Assembly: GCA_001768325.1 (NCBI GenBank)
Contig: MENQ01000019.1
Location: 1 to 64,000, forward strand
Reading direction: 5' to 3'
DNA from: Bacteroidetes bacterium GWC2_46_850
Lineage (GTDB): Bacteria; Bacteroidota; Bacteroidia; Bacteroidales; Dysgonomonadaceae
Length of the DNA stretch: 64,000 nt
In this document: in pieces, positions 27,188-36,419 of the stretch
How positions within the stretch are numbered: the first letter of the stretch is position 1
How the letters are laid out: every line of letters begins with the position of its first letter
The notes under the pieces: model-generated
The model's input: only the letters and a program-made list of their open reading frames with translations
The model's database searches: none
What the model was told of the DNA's origin: nothing
Program-made: the position numbers and the translations under genes

Positions 27188-28882
27188 ATGCGAGACAATA
27201 AAATTTTTATATATCAATTGTTACCCAGATTATTTGGAAATAAGGCTACAGGAAATAAGAAAAACGGTACCATAGAAGAAAACGGATCTGGAAAATTCAA
27301 AGACATCTCAGACATTGTTTTACAAAAAATAAAAGAGAGCGGGTATACCCATGTTTGGTACATCGGTATTCTGGCTCATGCATCTGCCACCGATTATACC
27401 CGTTTCGGTATTCCTGCCGAATACCCGGAGATTGTCAAGGGTAAAGCAGGGTCACCTTATGCCATACGTGATTATTACGACGTGGACCCTGATTTGTCGA
27501 CAAACATTACGCAGAGAATGCAGGAATTTGAAGCATTGATCCATCGCACCCACAACGCCGGATTGAAGGTGATCATCGACAATGTACCCAATCATGTGGC
27601 TCGGAATTACCGATCAGTCAGCAAACCGGATGATACCCCTGACTTAGGGGACAACGATGATTCTTTTACCAGCTTTTCACCCCAAAATAATTTCTATTAT
27701 CTTCCCGGAAATGAACTGGAGATTCAACTCCCACCCGAGAAACTGGCAAAGTCGACCTACAAAGAATCTCCCGCTAAAGCCACCGGAAACGACTGTTTTA
27801 CACACAAACCCACACAATATGACTGGTATGAAACGGTGAAACTCAATTATGGCGTGGATTATCTGAATGGTAAATCGGAACACTTTGACCCGGTTCCCGA
27901 TACATGGGTAAAAATGAGAGATATGCTACTCTTCTGGGCCGAAAAAAAAATAGACGGATTTAGATGCGATATGGCGGAGATGGTTCCACTGGCTTTCTGG
28001 CAATGGGCCATACCCCAGATTAAAATAAAATATCCCGGTATCATCTTTCTCGCCGAAATATACAACCCTGCTGCATACCGCGATTTTCTACGTGACCATG
28101 TATTTGATTATCTGTATGACAAAGTAGGCTTGTACGACGTATTGCGTGACGTGTCATCTGGTTACCGGCCTTCCTCCGACATTACTTTCGTGCTAAACAG
28201 CGTGGGTGATATCCAGCTCCAGATGCTCAATTTCCTCGAGAATCACGACGAACAAAGATTGGCCTCCGATTATTTCCTGAAAGAAGGTGAGAACGGAAAG
28301 GCAGCCATGATTGTCACCTGCTGCATTAACAGAAATCCAGTCATGGTTTATGCAGGCCAGGAGTTAGGAGAAAAAGGCATGGATGAGGAGGGATTCAGTG
28401 GCAAGAACGGACGTACAACCATCTTCGACTACTGGTCGGTAGATACGCTTCGCCGATGGAATAACCAGGGTAACTGGGACGATAGCCTGCTAACCCAAAA
28501 AGAAAAAAGCCTGCAGAATTTCTATAGCCGGCTGATCAGGTTATGCAACGAAGAAGAAGCACTATCAAACGGATCTTTTTACGATTTAATGAGCGCCAAT
28601 TATGAAAACCGGGATTTTGATTCCACCCGTTTGTTTGCTTTTTTGAGAGGTACAAAACTGTCGCTGTTGCTGATAGCTGTCAATTTCGACAGAAAAGAAC
28701 AGGAGTGTACGGTGCATATTCCCGCTCATGCCTTCTCTTTTTTCGACAGGACGGATACCGGAAAAGGAATATTAACTCCTCTCTTGAAGACAGATAGCGG
28801 CGAGATTTCATATTCAGTCGAACATCCCTTCAGAATCAAACTGACAGCCTGCACCGGAGAAATATATCGCATTTCTTTTTAA
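27188..28882 (+). CDS. GH13 alpha-amylase family enzyme, cytosolic
   Basis: 564 residues, no signal peptide, opening IFIYQLLPRLFGNK. The four GH13 regions are visible: VIIDNVPNHV (I), GFRCDMAEMV with the nucleophile Asp (II), IIFLAEIYN with the acid/base Glu (III) and FLENHDEQR with the third Asp (IV). A C-terminal beta domain follows. Substrate is probably an alpha-glucan or maltodextrin handled inside the cell, since it has no export signal and no Sus-type partners nearby. It starts 11 bases after the patatin gene. Confidence 0.9.
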   Translation: MRDNKIFIYQLLPRLFGNKATGNKKNGTIEENGSGKFKDISDIVLQKIKESGYTHVWYIGILAHASATDYTRFGIPAEYPEIVKGKAGSPYAIRDYYDVDPDLSTNITQRMQEFEALIHRTHNAGLKVIIDNVPNHVARNYRSVSKPDDTPDLGDNDDSFTSFSPQNNFYYLPGNELEIQLPPEKLAKSTYKESPAKATGNDCFTHKPTQYDWYETVKLNYGVDYLNGKSEHFDPVPDTWVKMRDMLLFWAEKKIDGFRCDMAEMVPLAFWQWAIPQIKIKYPGIIFLAEIYNPAAYRDFLRDHVFDYLYDKVGLYDVLRDVSSGYRPSSDITFVLNSVGDIQLQMLNFLENHDEQRLASDYFLKEGENGKAAMIVTCCINRNPVMVYAGQELGEKGMDEEGFSGKNGRTTIFDYWSVDTLRRWNNQGNWDDSLLTQKEKSLQNFYSRLIRLCNEEEALSNGSFYDLMSANYENRDFDSTRLFAFLRGTKLSLLLIAVNFDRKEQECTVHIPAHAFSFFDRTDTGKGILTPLLKTDSGEISYSVEHPFRIKLTACTGEIYRISF

Positions 28883-28912
28883 GATAAATGGTTTTATTGC
28901 GTATAGTTTTTG

Positions 28913-28920
28913 TACTTTTG
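28913..28920 (+). promoter_or_regulatory. -7 element for prs
   Basis: TACTTTTG, 73 bases before the prs ATG; the gap carries no coding sequence. Confidence 0.5.
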
Positions 28921-28993
28921 TAAAAACTTTTGTACGATTTCAGAGAGAATAATCACGCAAGAACTATAACATTGTTTTTTCAAAATTAAAAGC

Positions 28994-29929
28994 ATGCAGG
29001 AGAGACCTTTTAAAATCTTTTCGGGAAGTAAATCACGTTATTTCGCCGAGAAGGTATGTAACAGCCTGGGTTGCCCGCTGGGTAACATGATCATCGAGCA
29101 TTTTGCCGACGGAGAATTTGCCGTCTCCTATGAGGAATCCATTCGAGGCAAACAGGTATTTCTGATCCAGTCTACCTTCCCAAATTCTGATAACCTGATG
29201 GAATTACTGCTGATGATTGACGCGGCAAAACGTGCCTCGGCAAAATCAATCGTGGCTGTTATTCCTTATTTCGGATGGGCAAGACAAGACAGAAAGGACA
29301 AACCACGGGTGAGCATCGGTGCGAAGCTGATTGCCGACATGCTGGCAGCCGCCGGAATCAACCGATTAATCACCATGGATCTCCATGCCGATCAGATACA
29401 GGGATTTTTCAACGTACCTGTCGATCACCTATATGCCTCGGGTGTATTTATTGAGTATGTCAAACAACTCGATTTAAATAACATGGTAATTGCCACTCCG
29501 GACGTGGGAGGCACAAAGCGTGCCAGTGCCTACTCCAAATTCCTGGGTTGTCCCATGGTCATTTGCTATAAACTTCGTAAAAAAGCAAATGAAATATCTG
29601 ATATGCAGATTATTGGAGATGTAACGGGAATGGATGTGATGCTGATTGATGACATTGTGGACACAGCGGGTACCATCACCAAGGCGGCCGATCTGATCAT
29701 GGAGAACGGGGCCAACTCCGTGCGGGCAATTGCAAGTCATGCCGTGATGTCGGACCCTGCCTCTACAAGAGTAGATCAATCACACCTGAAGGAAATCATT
29801 TTCACCGATAGCATCCCATACTCAAAAAAATCGGAAAAGGTGAAGGTGCTCTCCGTAGCCGATATGTTTGCTGATTCCATCATGCGGGTATGCAATAATG
29901 AATCTATTAGTTCATTATACGTAGTCTAA
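28994..29929 (+). CDS. prs: Ribose-phosphate pyrophosphokinase (PRPP synthetase)
   Basis: 311 residues, class I. It has IFSGSKSRYFAEKVCNSLG near the start, the catalytic flexible loop YFGWARQDRKDKPR, the metal-binding MDLHADQIQGFF, and the PRPP-binding loop DVMLIDDIVDTAGTITKAA. It makes PRPP for purine, pyrimidine, His, Trp and NAD synthesis and so feeds the pyrD/K/F and purB/M products encoded in this window. Own promoter candidate at 28913 and a long-looped terminator behind it; probably monocistronic. Confidence 0.97.
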   Translation: MQERPFKIFSGSKSRYFAEKVCNSLGCPLGNMIIEHFADGEFAVSYEESIRGKQVFLIQSTFPNSDNLMELLLMIDAAKRASAKSIVAVIPYFGWARQDRKDKPRVSIGAKLIADMLAAAGINRLITMDLHADQIQGFFNVPVDHLYASGVFIEYVKQLDLNNMVIATPDVGGTKRASAYSKFLGCPMVICYKLRKKANEISDMQIIGDVTGMDVMLIDDIVDTAGTITKAADLIMENGANSVRAIASHAVMSDPASTRVDQSHLKEIIFTDSIPYSKKSEKVKVLSVADMFADSIMRVCNNESISSLYVV

Positions 29930-29937
29930 ACATCCCG

Positions 29938-30017
29938 AAAATCCCTGTTTTCTATCTCGTTTCCTTTTAAGTTATTATCTGAAATAAGGATCGGATGAAA
30001 AAAACAGGGATTTTTTC
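29938..30017 (+). terminator. Long-loop terminator after prs
   Basis: A 14-base arm AAAATCCCTGTTTT (29938-29951) pairs perfectly with AAAACAGGGATTTT (30001-30014), then T's. The loop is 49 bases, unusually large. Confidence 0.7.
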
Positions 30018-30123
30018 TACACTTTTTCTACTATTTTTTCCCCCCGTTCGCTACTCACCAAAAAAACCGTATATTTAGAAGATTAGCAGCATTTTTTTTG
30101 TGTTTAATCCTAAAAAAGAAGTT

Positions 30124-30531
30124 ATGGTTTACAAAATTGAAGAAATTGAAGGGATCGGCCCCGTATACGGGGAAAAGTTAAGAGCGGCAGGTATTGTGAA
30201 TGCGGATACCCTGCTCGAAAAAGGCAGCAGCAAAAGTGGCCGTACGGCTGTAGCCAATGAGACGGGAATAGATGAGAAACTAATACTAAAGTGGACCAAT
30301 CATGCCGACCTGTTTCGCATAGACGGCATAGGTCCTCAGTTTGCAGAGTTGCTCGAAGAGGCCGGCGTGGATACCGTGAAAGAATTGCGCAACCGAAATG
30401 CGGAAAACCTCTATGCCAAAATAGTGGAAATAAATGAAAAAAAGCAACTGGTCCGTCGTCTTCCATCTCAGGGGCAGGTTGCCACCATGATTGAGAATGC
30501 CGGTCAGGCTGAAGCAAAAATGACTTATTGA
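30124..30531 (+). CDS. Helix-hairpin-helix protein, DUF4332-like
   Basis: 135 residues from the ATG at 30124; a GTG eight codons upstream is possible but less likely. Two helix-hairpin-helix pairs are evident: IEEIEGIGPVYGEKLRAAGI at residues 4-23 and LFRIDGIGPQFAELLEEAGV at about 65-84, each with the GIGP turn. Such modules bind DNA or RNA backbones without sequence preference. Between them lies a TGIDEKLILKWTNHADL helix. No enzymatic domain is present, so the role (DNA-associated factor or RNA-binding helper) is open. A bidirectional terminator ends it. Confidence 0.78.
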   Translation: MVYKIEEIEGIGPVYGEKLRAAGIVNADTLLEKGSSKSGRTAVANETGIDEKLILKWTNHADLFRIDGIGPQFAELLEEAGVDTVKELRNRNAENLYAKIVEINEKKQLVRRLPSQGQVATMIENAGQAEAKMTY

Positions 30532-30543
30532 ATACCAAGTCAA

Positions 30544-30580
30544 ATAAAAGTAGGACGGTTTCATTCCGTCCTACTTTTAT
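30544..30580. terminator. Bidirectional terminator
   Basis: ATAAAAGTAGGACGG and CCGTCCTACTTTTAT pair perfectly across a seven-base loop, with A/T runs on both sides. It serves the convergent genes ending at 30531 and 30581. Confidence 0.9.
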
Positions 30581-31090
30581 TTAAATCAGTGAATAATCAT
30601 TTTTGATGGTTTGAAGGAGGCCGGCGCAGGCATCTTCCAGTAAATCGAGAACCAACTCAAAATCGGAAGAGTTTCCGTAATAAGGATCCGGTATTTCGTC
30701 ATAGTAACTATACTGCAGCGAGAATTCAGTCATCAGGTGAATTTTATCCATATCCTCCTGATTAGCAGCGAAGGACTTTACACTGTTATAATTGTCTTTG
30801 TCCATGACGATGATATAATCGAAATCATCAAAATCACGCTTTGTGAATTTACGGGAATGACTGCAAAAGTCATATTTTCTTTTTTCGCCGTGGGCGCGCA
30901 TCCTCTCATCAGGTAGTTCACCCGCATGCCAACCCGATGTGCCTGCAGAATCCACCTCTATGACATCCTGGAGATCATTCTTTTCAACAATATGTTTCAT
31001 GATGCCCTCAGCCGCCGGTGAACGGCAGATATTTCCAAGACAGACAAAAAGCAGGGCGATTTTCTTTTTCTTTTCTTGCGTGGACTCCAT
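30581..31090 (-). CDS. Low-molecular-weight protein tyrosine phosphatase
   Basis: 169 residues. The P-loop is CLGNICRSPAAEG (Cys nucleophile, CX5R-S) at residues about 18-30, and the general-acid aspartate is in EIPDPYYGNSSDFE. Cytosolic. Family members dephosphorylate tyrosine kinases of capsule export or arginine-phosphorylated proteins; no capsule kinase is nearby, so the target is unknown. A TATCTTTG -7 element at 31130-31137 precedes it, diverging from the DUF454 gene. Confidence 0.92.
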   Translation of the reverse strand: MESTQEKKKKIALLFVCLGNICRSPAAEGIMKHIVEKNDLQDVIEVDSAGTSGWHAGELPDERMRAHGEKRKYDFCSHSRKFTKRDFDDFDYIIVMDKDNYNSVKSFAANQEDMDKIHLMTEFSLQYSYYDEIPDPYYGNSSDFELVLDLLEDACAGLLQTIKNDYSLI

Positions 31091-31129
31091 CTTAATTCTC
31101 CAAGTTTTTTATAACCTTAACAATTCCTG

Positions 31130-31137
31130 CAAAGATA
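31130..31137 (-). promoter_or_regulatory. -7 element for the tyrosine phosphatase gene
   Basis: TATCTTTG on the minus strand, 39 bases before the ATG. Confidence 0.5.
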
Positions 31138-31198
31138 AACTATTTCTCCCTAAGTCCAAAAAATATCCGTTACAATCTTCATGATGTGAGAATTTGCC

Positions 31199-31206
31199 TA
31201 TCTTTG
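31199..31206 (+). promoter_or_regulatory. -7 element for the DUF454 gene
   Basis: TATCTTTG, 52 bases before the ATG at 31259. Confidence 0.5.
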
Positions 31207-31258
31207 CAAACCACGTTTTTTGAATGACAAATAAACTGGTGAATAAAAAATCATAAGC

Positions 31259-31789
31259 ATGGATAATAATAACCCAAATATACAACAAAGACAACCTGTT
31301 TCAGTGGAGATGTCGGTAACGATATCGGAAGAAAAGATAAAGCTGGAGATTAAAAAGAACAAAATCACCCGCGCACTATATGTCATCGGGGGTACGGTAT
31401 CGCTGACATTGGCCATTTTCGGTATTGTTGTTCCGGGACTTCCCGTTACGCCATTTGCACTTTTATCTGCTTTTCTTTACGCAAAAAGTTCGGAAAAACT
31501 ATATAACTGGCTTCTAAGCAACAAGATACTGGGACCAAGAATCAGAAACTATCAAAAACGAAACGGGGTAACGCGAAAGGGAAAAATTGGAATCATTGTG
31601 TTTATGACAATAATGGTGTTTTTCTCCTCATTCATTGTCATTCAAAATATACCCATCCGGATGGCCATCCTCTCACTTGGCCTGATTGGTGCTGTGGTGG
31701 TTTGGTTTTTCGTGCCGACAGCACAACCCGACGCGGTTGTCAATGATGCAGAGATATCTCCGAAAGAAAAGGAGGACTTACCCGCGTAG
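31259..31789 (+). CDS. DUF454 (YbaN-like) inner-membrane protein
   Basis: 176 residues. A polar N-terminus of about 35 residues (NPNIQQRQPVSVEMSVTISE) precedes the DUF454 core with LYVIGGTVSLTLAIFGIVVPGLPVTPF, two more membrane stretches and a LLSNKILGPRIRNYQKRNGV loop typical for the family. Function is unknown; E. coli ybaN lies next to apt and priC. The final 12 bases overlap the convergent HD-hydrolase gene. Confidence 0.85.
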   Translation: MDNNNPNIQQRQPVSVEMSVTISEEKIKLEIKKNKITRALYVIGGTVSLTLAIFGIVVPGLPVTPFALLSAFLYAKSSEKLYNWLLSNKILGPRIRNYQKRNGVTRKGKIGIIVFMTIMVFFSSFIVIQNIPIRMAILSLGLIGAVVVWFFVPTAQPDAVVNDAEISPKEKEDLPA

Positions 31790-32995
31790 ATAGGCGAAAT
31801 AGTATTTTATCACCTTCTTCGATAACAACTCGATATTCAGCATATCAGATGCTTTTGAAATATCTTTCACCATACCGTTCTTATAGAGGATATCGATGCT
31901 GTCATCTTTTTCGCTATACATATCGGTGGTTACCTTATCCGACGCAATGAAATAGGCAGCCTCATGCGGAGTCAGTTGATATTTCTCCCGGTACTGTTTC
32001 AGCATAGTTTCATATTTTTCCTCCGGAGGTTCTTCTTCGGTGATTTCAATTTTAAACAGTTTTCTGGTTACCATGCTGTCACTCAAGACCGACAATACCT
32101 TGTCTGGATGACTACTCCATACTTTCAGGGAGGTCCAGATGTCGTTGTCGTCCAGGTCAGAGAAGTGATGCAATCCCTCACCGTTCCCTTCAAAGTCGGC
32201 AATTGTGGTCTCATTTTTCAAAAAGTAGGAGAGTGCTGGAGATGCAAACAGCTTTTCACCGTTCCGGGATAGTTCTTTGGCTCGAAGGAGCGTATTAATC
32301 AGCATCTTTTCAGCAGCGACCGACGTTTTATGCAAATAGACCTGCCAGTACATCAACCTCCGTGACGTGAGAAAGTTCTCAATGGAATAGATGCCTTTCG
32401 ATTCTACCACGAGCTTGTCATCTTTCACATCAAGCATTTTGATGATGCGTGCCGACCCGATATTTCCCTCGCTTACTCCGGTAAAGAAGCTGTCGCGTCG
32501 CAGGTAGTCAAGTCTGTCCATATCCAGCTGTCCGCTTACCAGCTGGTGGAGGAACCGTTTGGGATGGTTGTCGGTAAAAATATCGATTGCTGTCTGCAGT
32601 GCACCGTTCCAGGTATCGTTCATTTGCTGCATCAGCAATAGTGAAATGGTTTCATGGTGGATCTGCGTCACCAGCGTATGCTCCAACACATGGGAGAACG
32701 GGCCATGACCGATGTCATGCATCAGAATGGCGGCCAGTGCACCGTTATATTCCTGCTCTGTAATGAAATGCCCTTTTTCTTTCAATGTTTTCAATGCCTC
32801 ATCCATCAGAAACATGGCTCCTATGGAATGATGAAAGCGGGAGTGCTGTGCTCCGGGATAGACAAAAGCAGCCAAACCCAGTTGTCTGATGCGGTTTAAC
32901 CGTTGCAGATAAGGATGCTGGATTACCGCATACACAAAGTCGTTGGGTATGCTGATAAATCCAAAAACCGGGTCGTTGATGATCTTTCGTTTCAT
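31778..32995 (-). CDS. HD-domain phosphohydrolase
   Basis: 405 residues. The HD metal-binding signature is spread over [13 protein letters not shown] (residues about 52-64) and [17 protein letters not shown] (His-Asp at about 93), as in dGTPase-like and SAMHD1-like hydrolases. [22 protein letters not shown] is the usual N-terminal signature. Cytosolic nucleotide (perhaps dNTP) phosphohydrolase by family; substrate not determinable. It is the last gene of the purM-prfA-pyrF operon, starting four bases inside the pyrF end (overlap), so it may serve nucleotide housekeeping. Confidence 0.85.
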   Translation of the reverse strand: MKRKIINDPVFGFISIPNDFVYAVIQHPYLQRLNRIRQLGLAAFVYPGAQHSRFHHSIGAMFLMDEALKTLKEKGHFITEQEYNGALAAILMHDIGHGPFSHVLEHTLVTQIHHETISLLLMQQMNDTWNGALQTAIDIFTDNHPKRFLHQLVSGQLDMDRLDYLRRDSFFTGVSEGNIGSARIIKMLDVKDDKLVVESKGIYSIENFLTSRRLMYWQVYLHKTSVAAEKMLINTLLRAKELSRNGEKLFASPALSYFLKNETTIADFEGNGEGLHHFSDLDDNDIWTSLKVWSSHPDKVLSVLSDSMVTRKLFKIEITEEEPPEEKYETMLKQYREKYQLTPHEAAYFIASDKVTTDMYSEKDDSIDILYKNGMVKDISKASDMLNIELLSKKVIKYYFAYLRG

Positions 32996-33819
32996 AGCAG
33001 GTATTTTCCGAGCATCTCCTTCATCTCCAGTTGAAGTTTGTGTGCTTCTTCACCAGCAGCTTTCGCATAATCCTCATCGTTGCTTGCATAAATGACTCCC
33101 CGCGAAGAATTCACCAGCAGGCCGCATTGCCTGTTCATCCCGTAGCGGCATACTTCCTCCAGCGATCCGCCCTGTGCACCCACGCCAGGTACCAACAGGA
33201 AATGATCGGGTACAATCTTACGGACATCTTCGAACAGTTTGCCCTGTGTGGCACCCACTACATACATCAACTGTTCGTCGGAGGCCCATTCACGGGAAAT
33301 TCGCAATACCTTCTCGAACAATCGCTCACCCTGTTCGTCAGTCGTCATCTGGAAGTCGGCCGATCCTTTGTTGCTGGTAAGCGCCAGCAGAATCACCCAT
33401 CGGTCGGGATAAATCAGAAACGGCTTCACACTGTCTTCACCCATGTAAGGTGCAACCGTAACGGCACCCACCTTCATCTCGTTGAAAAAGCTGCGGGCGT
33501 ACATCTCACTGGTATTTCCGATATCTCCCCTTTTGGCATCGGCAATGATCAGATGCTGCGGGTAACGTTGGCGGATATAGGCCACCGTTTTCTCAAACGC
33601 GAGCCATCCTTTCACACCGGTGCTTTCATAGAAAGCCAGATTGGGTTTGTATGCGACACAATAGGAGGCCGTAGCATCAATGATGTCCTTGTTGAATGTA
33701 TAAAGGGGATCGTCGGAATCAAGCAGATGTTCCGGTATTTTTTCGATATCGCTGTCAAGTCCTACGCAAAGGAAGGACTGTTTCTTTTGTATCTGCTCAA
33801 AAAGTTGTTGTTTTGTCAT
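32992..33819 (-). CDS. pyrF: Orotidine 5'-phosphate decarboxylase
   Basis: 275 residues, type 2 (longer) Pyr[16 protein letters not shown] at the start, the catalytic [10 protein letters not shown] block (Asp-Lys-x-x-Asp tetrad), and [11 protein letters not shown] plus [11 protein letters not shown] in the phosphate-binding part are visible. Cytosolic; makes UMP from OMP. It lies between prfA (nine-base gap) and an HD hydrolase (four-base overlap). pyrD and pyrK for the preceding pathway step are 26 kb away in this window. Confidence 0.95.
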   Translation of the reverse strand: MTKQQLFEQIQKKQSFLCVGLDSDIEKIPEHLLDSDDPLYTFNKDIIDATASYCVAYKPNLAFYESTGVKGWLAFEKTVAYIRQRYPQHLIIADAKRGDIGNTSEMYARSFFNEMKVGAVTVAPYMGEDSVKPFLIYPDRWVILLALTSNKGSADFQMTTDEQGERLFEKVLRISREWASDEQLMYVVGATQGKLFEDVRKIVPDHFLLVPGVGAQGGSLEEVCRYGMNRQCGLLVNSSRGVIYASNDEDYAKAAGEEAHKLQLEMKEMLGKYLL

Positions 33820-33828
33820 ATCTGTTGT

Positions 33829-34914
33829 TTATAGATCCGCTTCCTTCATTCTTTCAGCATTTTCACTGACCATCAGCTGATCGATCACCCCCTGGATATC
33901 TCCGTCCATAAAGGCAGCAAGATTGTATATGGTGTAATTGATCCGATGATCGGTGATGCGCCCCTGCGGATAGTTGTAAGTACGTATCTTGGCAGATCGG
34001 TCGCCCGTCGACACCATGGTCTTCCTGCGTGATGCAACGTCACCCTGCCGCTTGGTGAGCTCCATGTCGTAAAGTTTTGTACGAAGCATCTGCATGGCCA
34101 GTTCCCTGTTTTGTAGCTGCGAACGCGCCTGTTGACAGACCACCACAATGCCGGTGGGCTTGTGTGTGAGCTGTACCTTGGTTTCCACCTTGTTCACATT
34201 CTGACCCCCAGCGCCGCTCGAACGGGCCGTATGGAAGTCAATGTCGGCAGGATTGAGATCCACGTCAAACTCCTCGGCCTCGGGCAACACGGCCACAGTG
34301 GCCGCCGAAGTATGAACCCGACCCTGTGTTTCGGTTTGCGGTACCCGTTGCACTCGGTGTACCCCCGACTCATACTTTAAAGTACCATACACGTCGGAGC
34401 CGGATACCTTGAAGATAACCTCCTTGTATCCGCCGGATGTTCCCTCTGTAAAGCTGACCGGCTCGGTTTTCCATCCCTTGCCTTCACAATAGCGGGTGTA
34501 CATCTTGTAGAGATCTCCGGCAAAAATAGCGGCCTCATCGCCTCCGGTACCGCCACGGATCTCCATCACCACATTCTTCTCATCTTCCGGGTCTGCCGGA
34601 ATAAGCAATATTTTTATTTGTTCTTCCAGCTGGGGCAACAATCCGGTATTAAGAGAAAGCTCCTCATTGGCAAGCTGACGCAGATCGGCATCCGATTCGT
34701 TATCGAGTATATGCCTGGCTTCTGAAATTCCATCCAGTGCATTTTTGTACTGATTACGCACCGCCACAATCTTTCCCAGCTCGCTATACTCCTTGTTCAG
34801 CTTCACATATCGCTCCATGTCCGATATCACGGCCGGATCGGTGATCAACGTGCCTATTTCTTCGAACCGGGAGACAAGATGCTGCAGTTTCTCCAGTAAT
34901 GAGTTGTCTGACAT
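33829..34914 (-). CDS. prfA: Peptide chain release factor 1
   Basis: 361 residues from the ATG at 34914 ([19 protein letters not shown]); upstream in-frame starts lie inside purM and are discarded. The catalytic GGQ lies in [13 protein letters not shown] near residue 235, and the RF1-type codon-recognition region is in the preceding domain ([23 protein letters not shown]). It releases peptides at UAA and UAG stops and needs methylation of the GGQ glutamine by PrmC (not in the window). The start is 20 bases after the purM stop. Confidence 0.96.
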   Translation of the reverse strand: MSDNSLLEKLQHLVSRFEEIGTLITDPAVISDMERYVKLNKEYSELGKIVAVRNQYKNALDGISEARHILDNESDADLRQLANEELSLNTGLLPQLEEQIKILLIPADPEDEKNVVMEIRGGTGGDEAAIFAGDLYKMYTRYCEGKGWKTEPVSFTEGTSGGYKEVIFKVSGSDVYGTLKYESGVHRVQRVPQTETQGRVHTSAATVAVLPEAEEFDVDLNPADIDFHTARSSGAGGQNVNKVETKVQLTHKPTGIVVVCQQARSQLQNRELAMQMLRTKLYDMELTKRQGDVASRRKTMVSTGDRSAKIRTYNYPQGRITDHRINYTIYNLAAFMDGDIQGVIDQLMVSENAERMKEADL

Positions 34915-34933
34915 AAATGTAGGATCTTTTTTT

Positions 34934-36106
34934 TCAGAGAAACTTGAAACGGCCGAATTCGCTCTCGATGACCAGTTCCCGTACATGTGATTTCTCCACA
35001 TGACCAACAATCCGCGCGTCGACACGAAATGATTTGGAAATTTCAATCACCTGCGATGCATGTTCTTCAGAAAGATAAAGTTCCATCCGATGTCCCATGT
35101 TGAATACTTTGTACATCTCCTTCCAATCGGTGCCCGATTGTTTTTGAATGAGATCGAAGAGGGGAGGAACCGGGAAAAGTCGATCCTTTATCACCTTCAG
35201 GTTATCTTCCAGAAAGTGCAGGATTTTGGTCTGTGCCCCTCCGGAACAGTGAATCATCCCATGGATATTGCCTTTTAATTCTTTGATTATCTGTGATATA
35301 ATTGGAGCATAGGTGCGGGTGGGGGAGAGTACCAGTTTTCCGGCTTCCATGCCCAGTTCTTCAATCTCATCTGTCAGGCGCAGTCCACCCGAATAAACCA
35401 GATCGGCAGGTATGGATGCATCATAACTCTCCGGGTATTTTTGTGCCAGATAGTTGGCAAACACATCATGCCGTGCCGATGTGAGCCCGTTACTGCCCAT
35501 ACCGCCGTTGTATTCTTTTTCATAACTGGCTTGTCCCGATGAAGAAAGTCCGACAATCACATCACCAGCCTGAATGCGGGCGTTGTCGATTACATCTGCA
35601 CGTTTCATGCGGCAGGTAACCGTACTGTCTACGATGATTGTCCGTACCAGATCTCCCACGTCGGCCGTTTCCCCACCTGTGGGATAAATATGAACACCCA
35701 AAGTGGAGAGTTCCTCACACAATTCATTGGTGCTGTTGATAATGGTCGAAATTACTTCTCCGGGTATCAGGTTTTTATTCCGGCCAATGGTGGAGGAAAC
35801 AAGAATGTTATCGGTAGCGCCTACGCACAGCAGATCATCCACGTTCATGATCAGCGCATCCTGGGCAATTCCTTTCCATACGGACAGATCACCGGTCTCA
35901 CGCCAGTAAACATAGGCCAGCGACGATTTCGTACCGGCACCGTCGGCATGCATGATGTTGCAGTATGCAGGATCGTTTCCCAAGTAATCCGGAATGATTT
36001 TACAGAATGCTTTCGGAAATATTCCTTTATCAATATTCCTGATGGCGTTGTGCACATCTTCTTTCGATGCTGAAACACCACGCTGATTGTATCGTTGATT
36101 GTTCAT
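34934..36106 (-). CDS. purM: Phosphoribosylformylglycinamidine cyclo-ligase, Bacteroidota-type
   Basis: 390 residues from the ATG at 36106 ([18 protein letters not shown]); a start 39 bases upstream is unlikely. It shows AIR-synthetase elements: [40 protein letters not shown] and [15 protein letters not shown]. It is longer than E. coli PurM (345) and carries a divergent C-terminus, as usual in this phylum. Makes aminoimidazole ribotide from FGAM with ATP. A clean TATCTTTG promoter element is 37 bases upstream, so it heads purM-prfA-pyrF-HD. Confidence 0.88.
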   Translation of the reverse strand: MNNQRYNQRGVSASKEDVHNAIRNIDKGIFPKAFCKIIPDYLGNDPAYCNIMHADGAGTKSSLAYVYWRETGDLSVWKGIAQDALIMNVDDLLCVGATDNILVSSTIGRNKNLIPGEVISTIINSTNELCEELSTLGVHIYPTGGETADVGDLVRTIIVDSTVTCRMKRADVIDNARIQAGDVIVGLSSSGQASYEKEYNGGMGSNGLTSARHDVFANYLAQKYPESYDASIPADLVYSGGLRLTDEIEELGMEAGKLVLSPTRTYAPIISQIIKELKGNIHGMIHCSGGAQTKILHFLEDNLKVIKDRLFPVPPLFDLIQKQSGTDWKEMYKVFNMGHRMELYLSEEHASQVIEISKSFRVDARIVGHVEKSHVRELVIESEFGRFKFL

Positions 36107-36142
36107 ATTGCGAATAGGTTCAATATGTGTGAAAATAATATG

Positions 36143-36150
36143 CAAAGATA
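36143..36150 (-). promoter_or_regulatory. -7 element for the purM-prfA-pyrF operon
   Basis: TATCTTTG on the minus strand, 37 bases upstream of the purM ATG. Confidence 0.55.
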
Positions 36151-36175
36151 GTAAATATTCACGTGCGGTGGTTAG

Positions 36176-36203
36176 GTTTCAGGAATCAGGTTTCAGGAGA
36201 AAG
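36176..36203. repeat. Two tandem 14-bp units in the purM upstream region
   Basis: GTTTCAGGAATCAG followed directly by GTTTCAGGAGAAAG. The 11-mer TCAGGAATCAG inside it also occurs at 7901-7911. The rest of the 313-base gap (36107-36419) holds the purM promoter and the terminator of the TPR gene, and no gene that I can support. Confidence 0.6.
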
Positions 36204-36354
36204 CATGAAATCTGCAGCGGTTTTAATTAGTGGCAGCCAGGCATTATTTTGAGAGTTTTTAATTTGTCCTATAATAACTATTATGTTTAATCATATTTTC
36301 TTTATTTTGATTATCTCCTAAAAAGAATCTCCTATTCTGCCTTCAACAGAAAAG

Positions 36355-36378
36355 AGCGGCATCTTTTCAGGTGCCGCT
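36355..36378 (-). terminator. Terminator of the TPR-protein gene
   Basis: AGCGGCA pairs with TGCCGCT over a ten-base loop; on the minus strand it is followed by CTTTTCTG, on the plus strand by GTTTTTG. Confidence 0.65.
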
Positions 36379-36419
36379 GTTTTTGCGTTTTAATTCGTTT
36401 CAACGATATTGAAATTGGA

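Noticed and set aside
29938-30017. Structured RNA after prs
   Set aside because: The large-loop hairpin ends in a T run and is simplest as a terminator; the loop shows no conserved RNA motif that I know.
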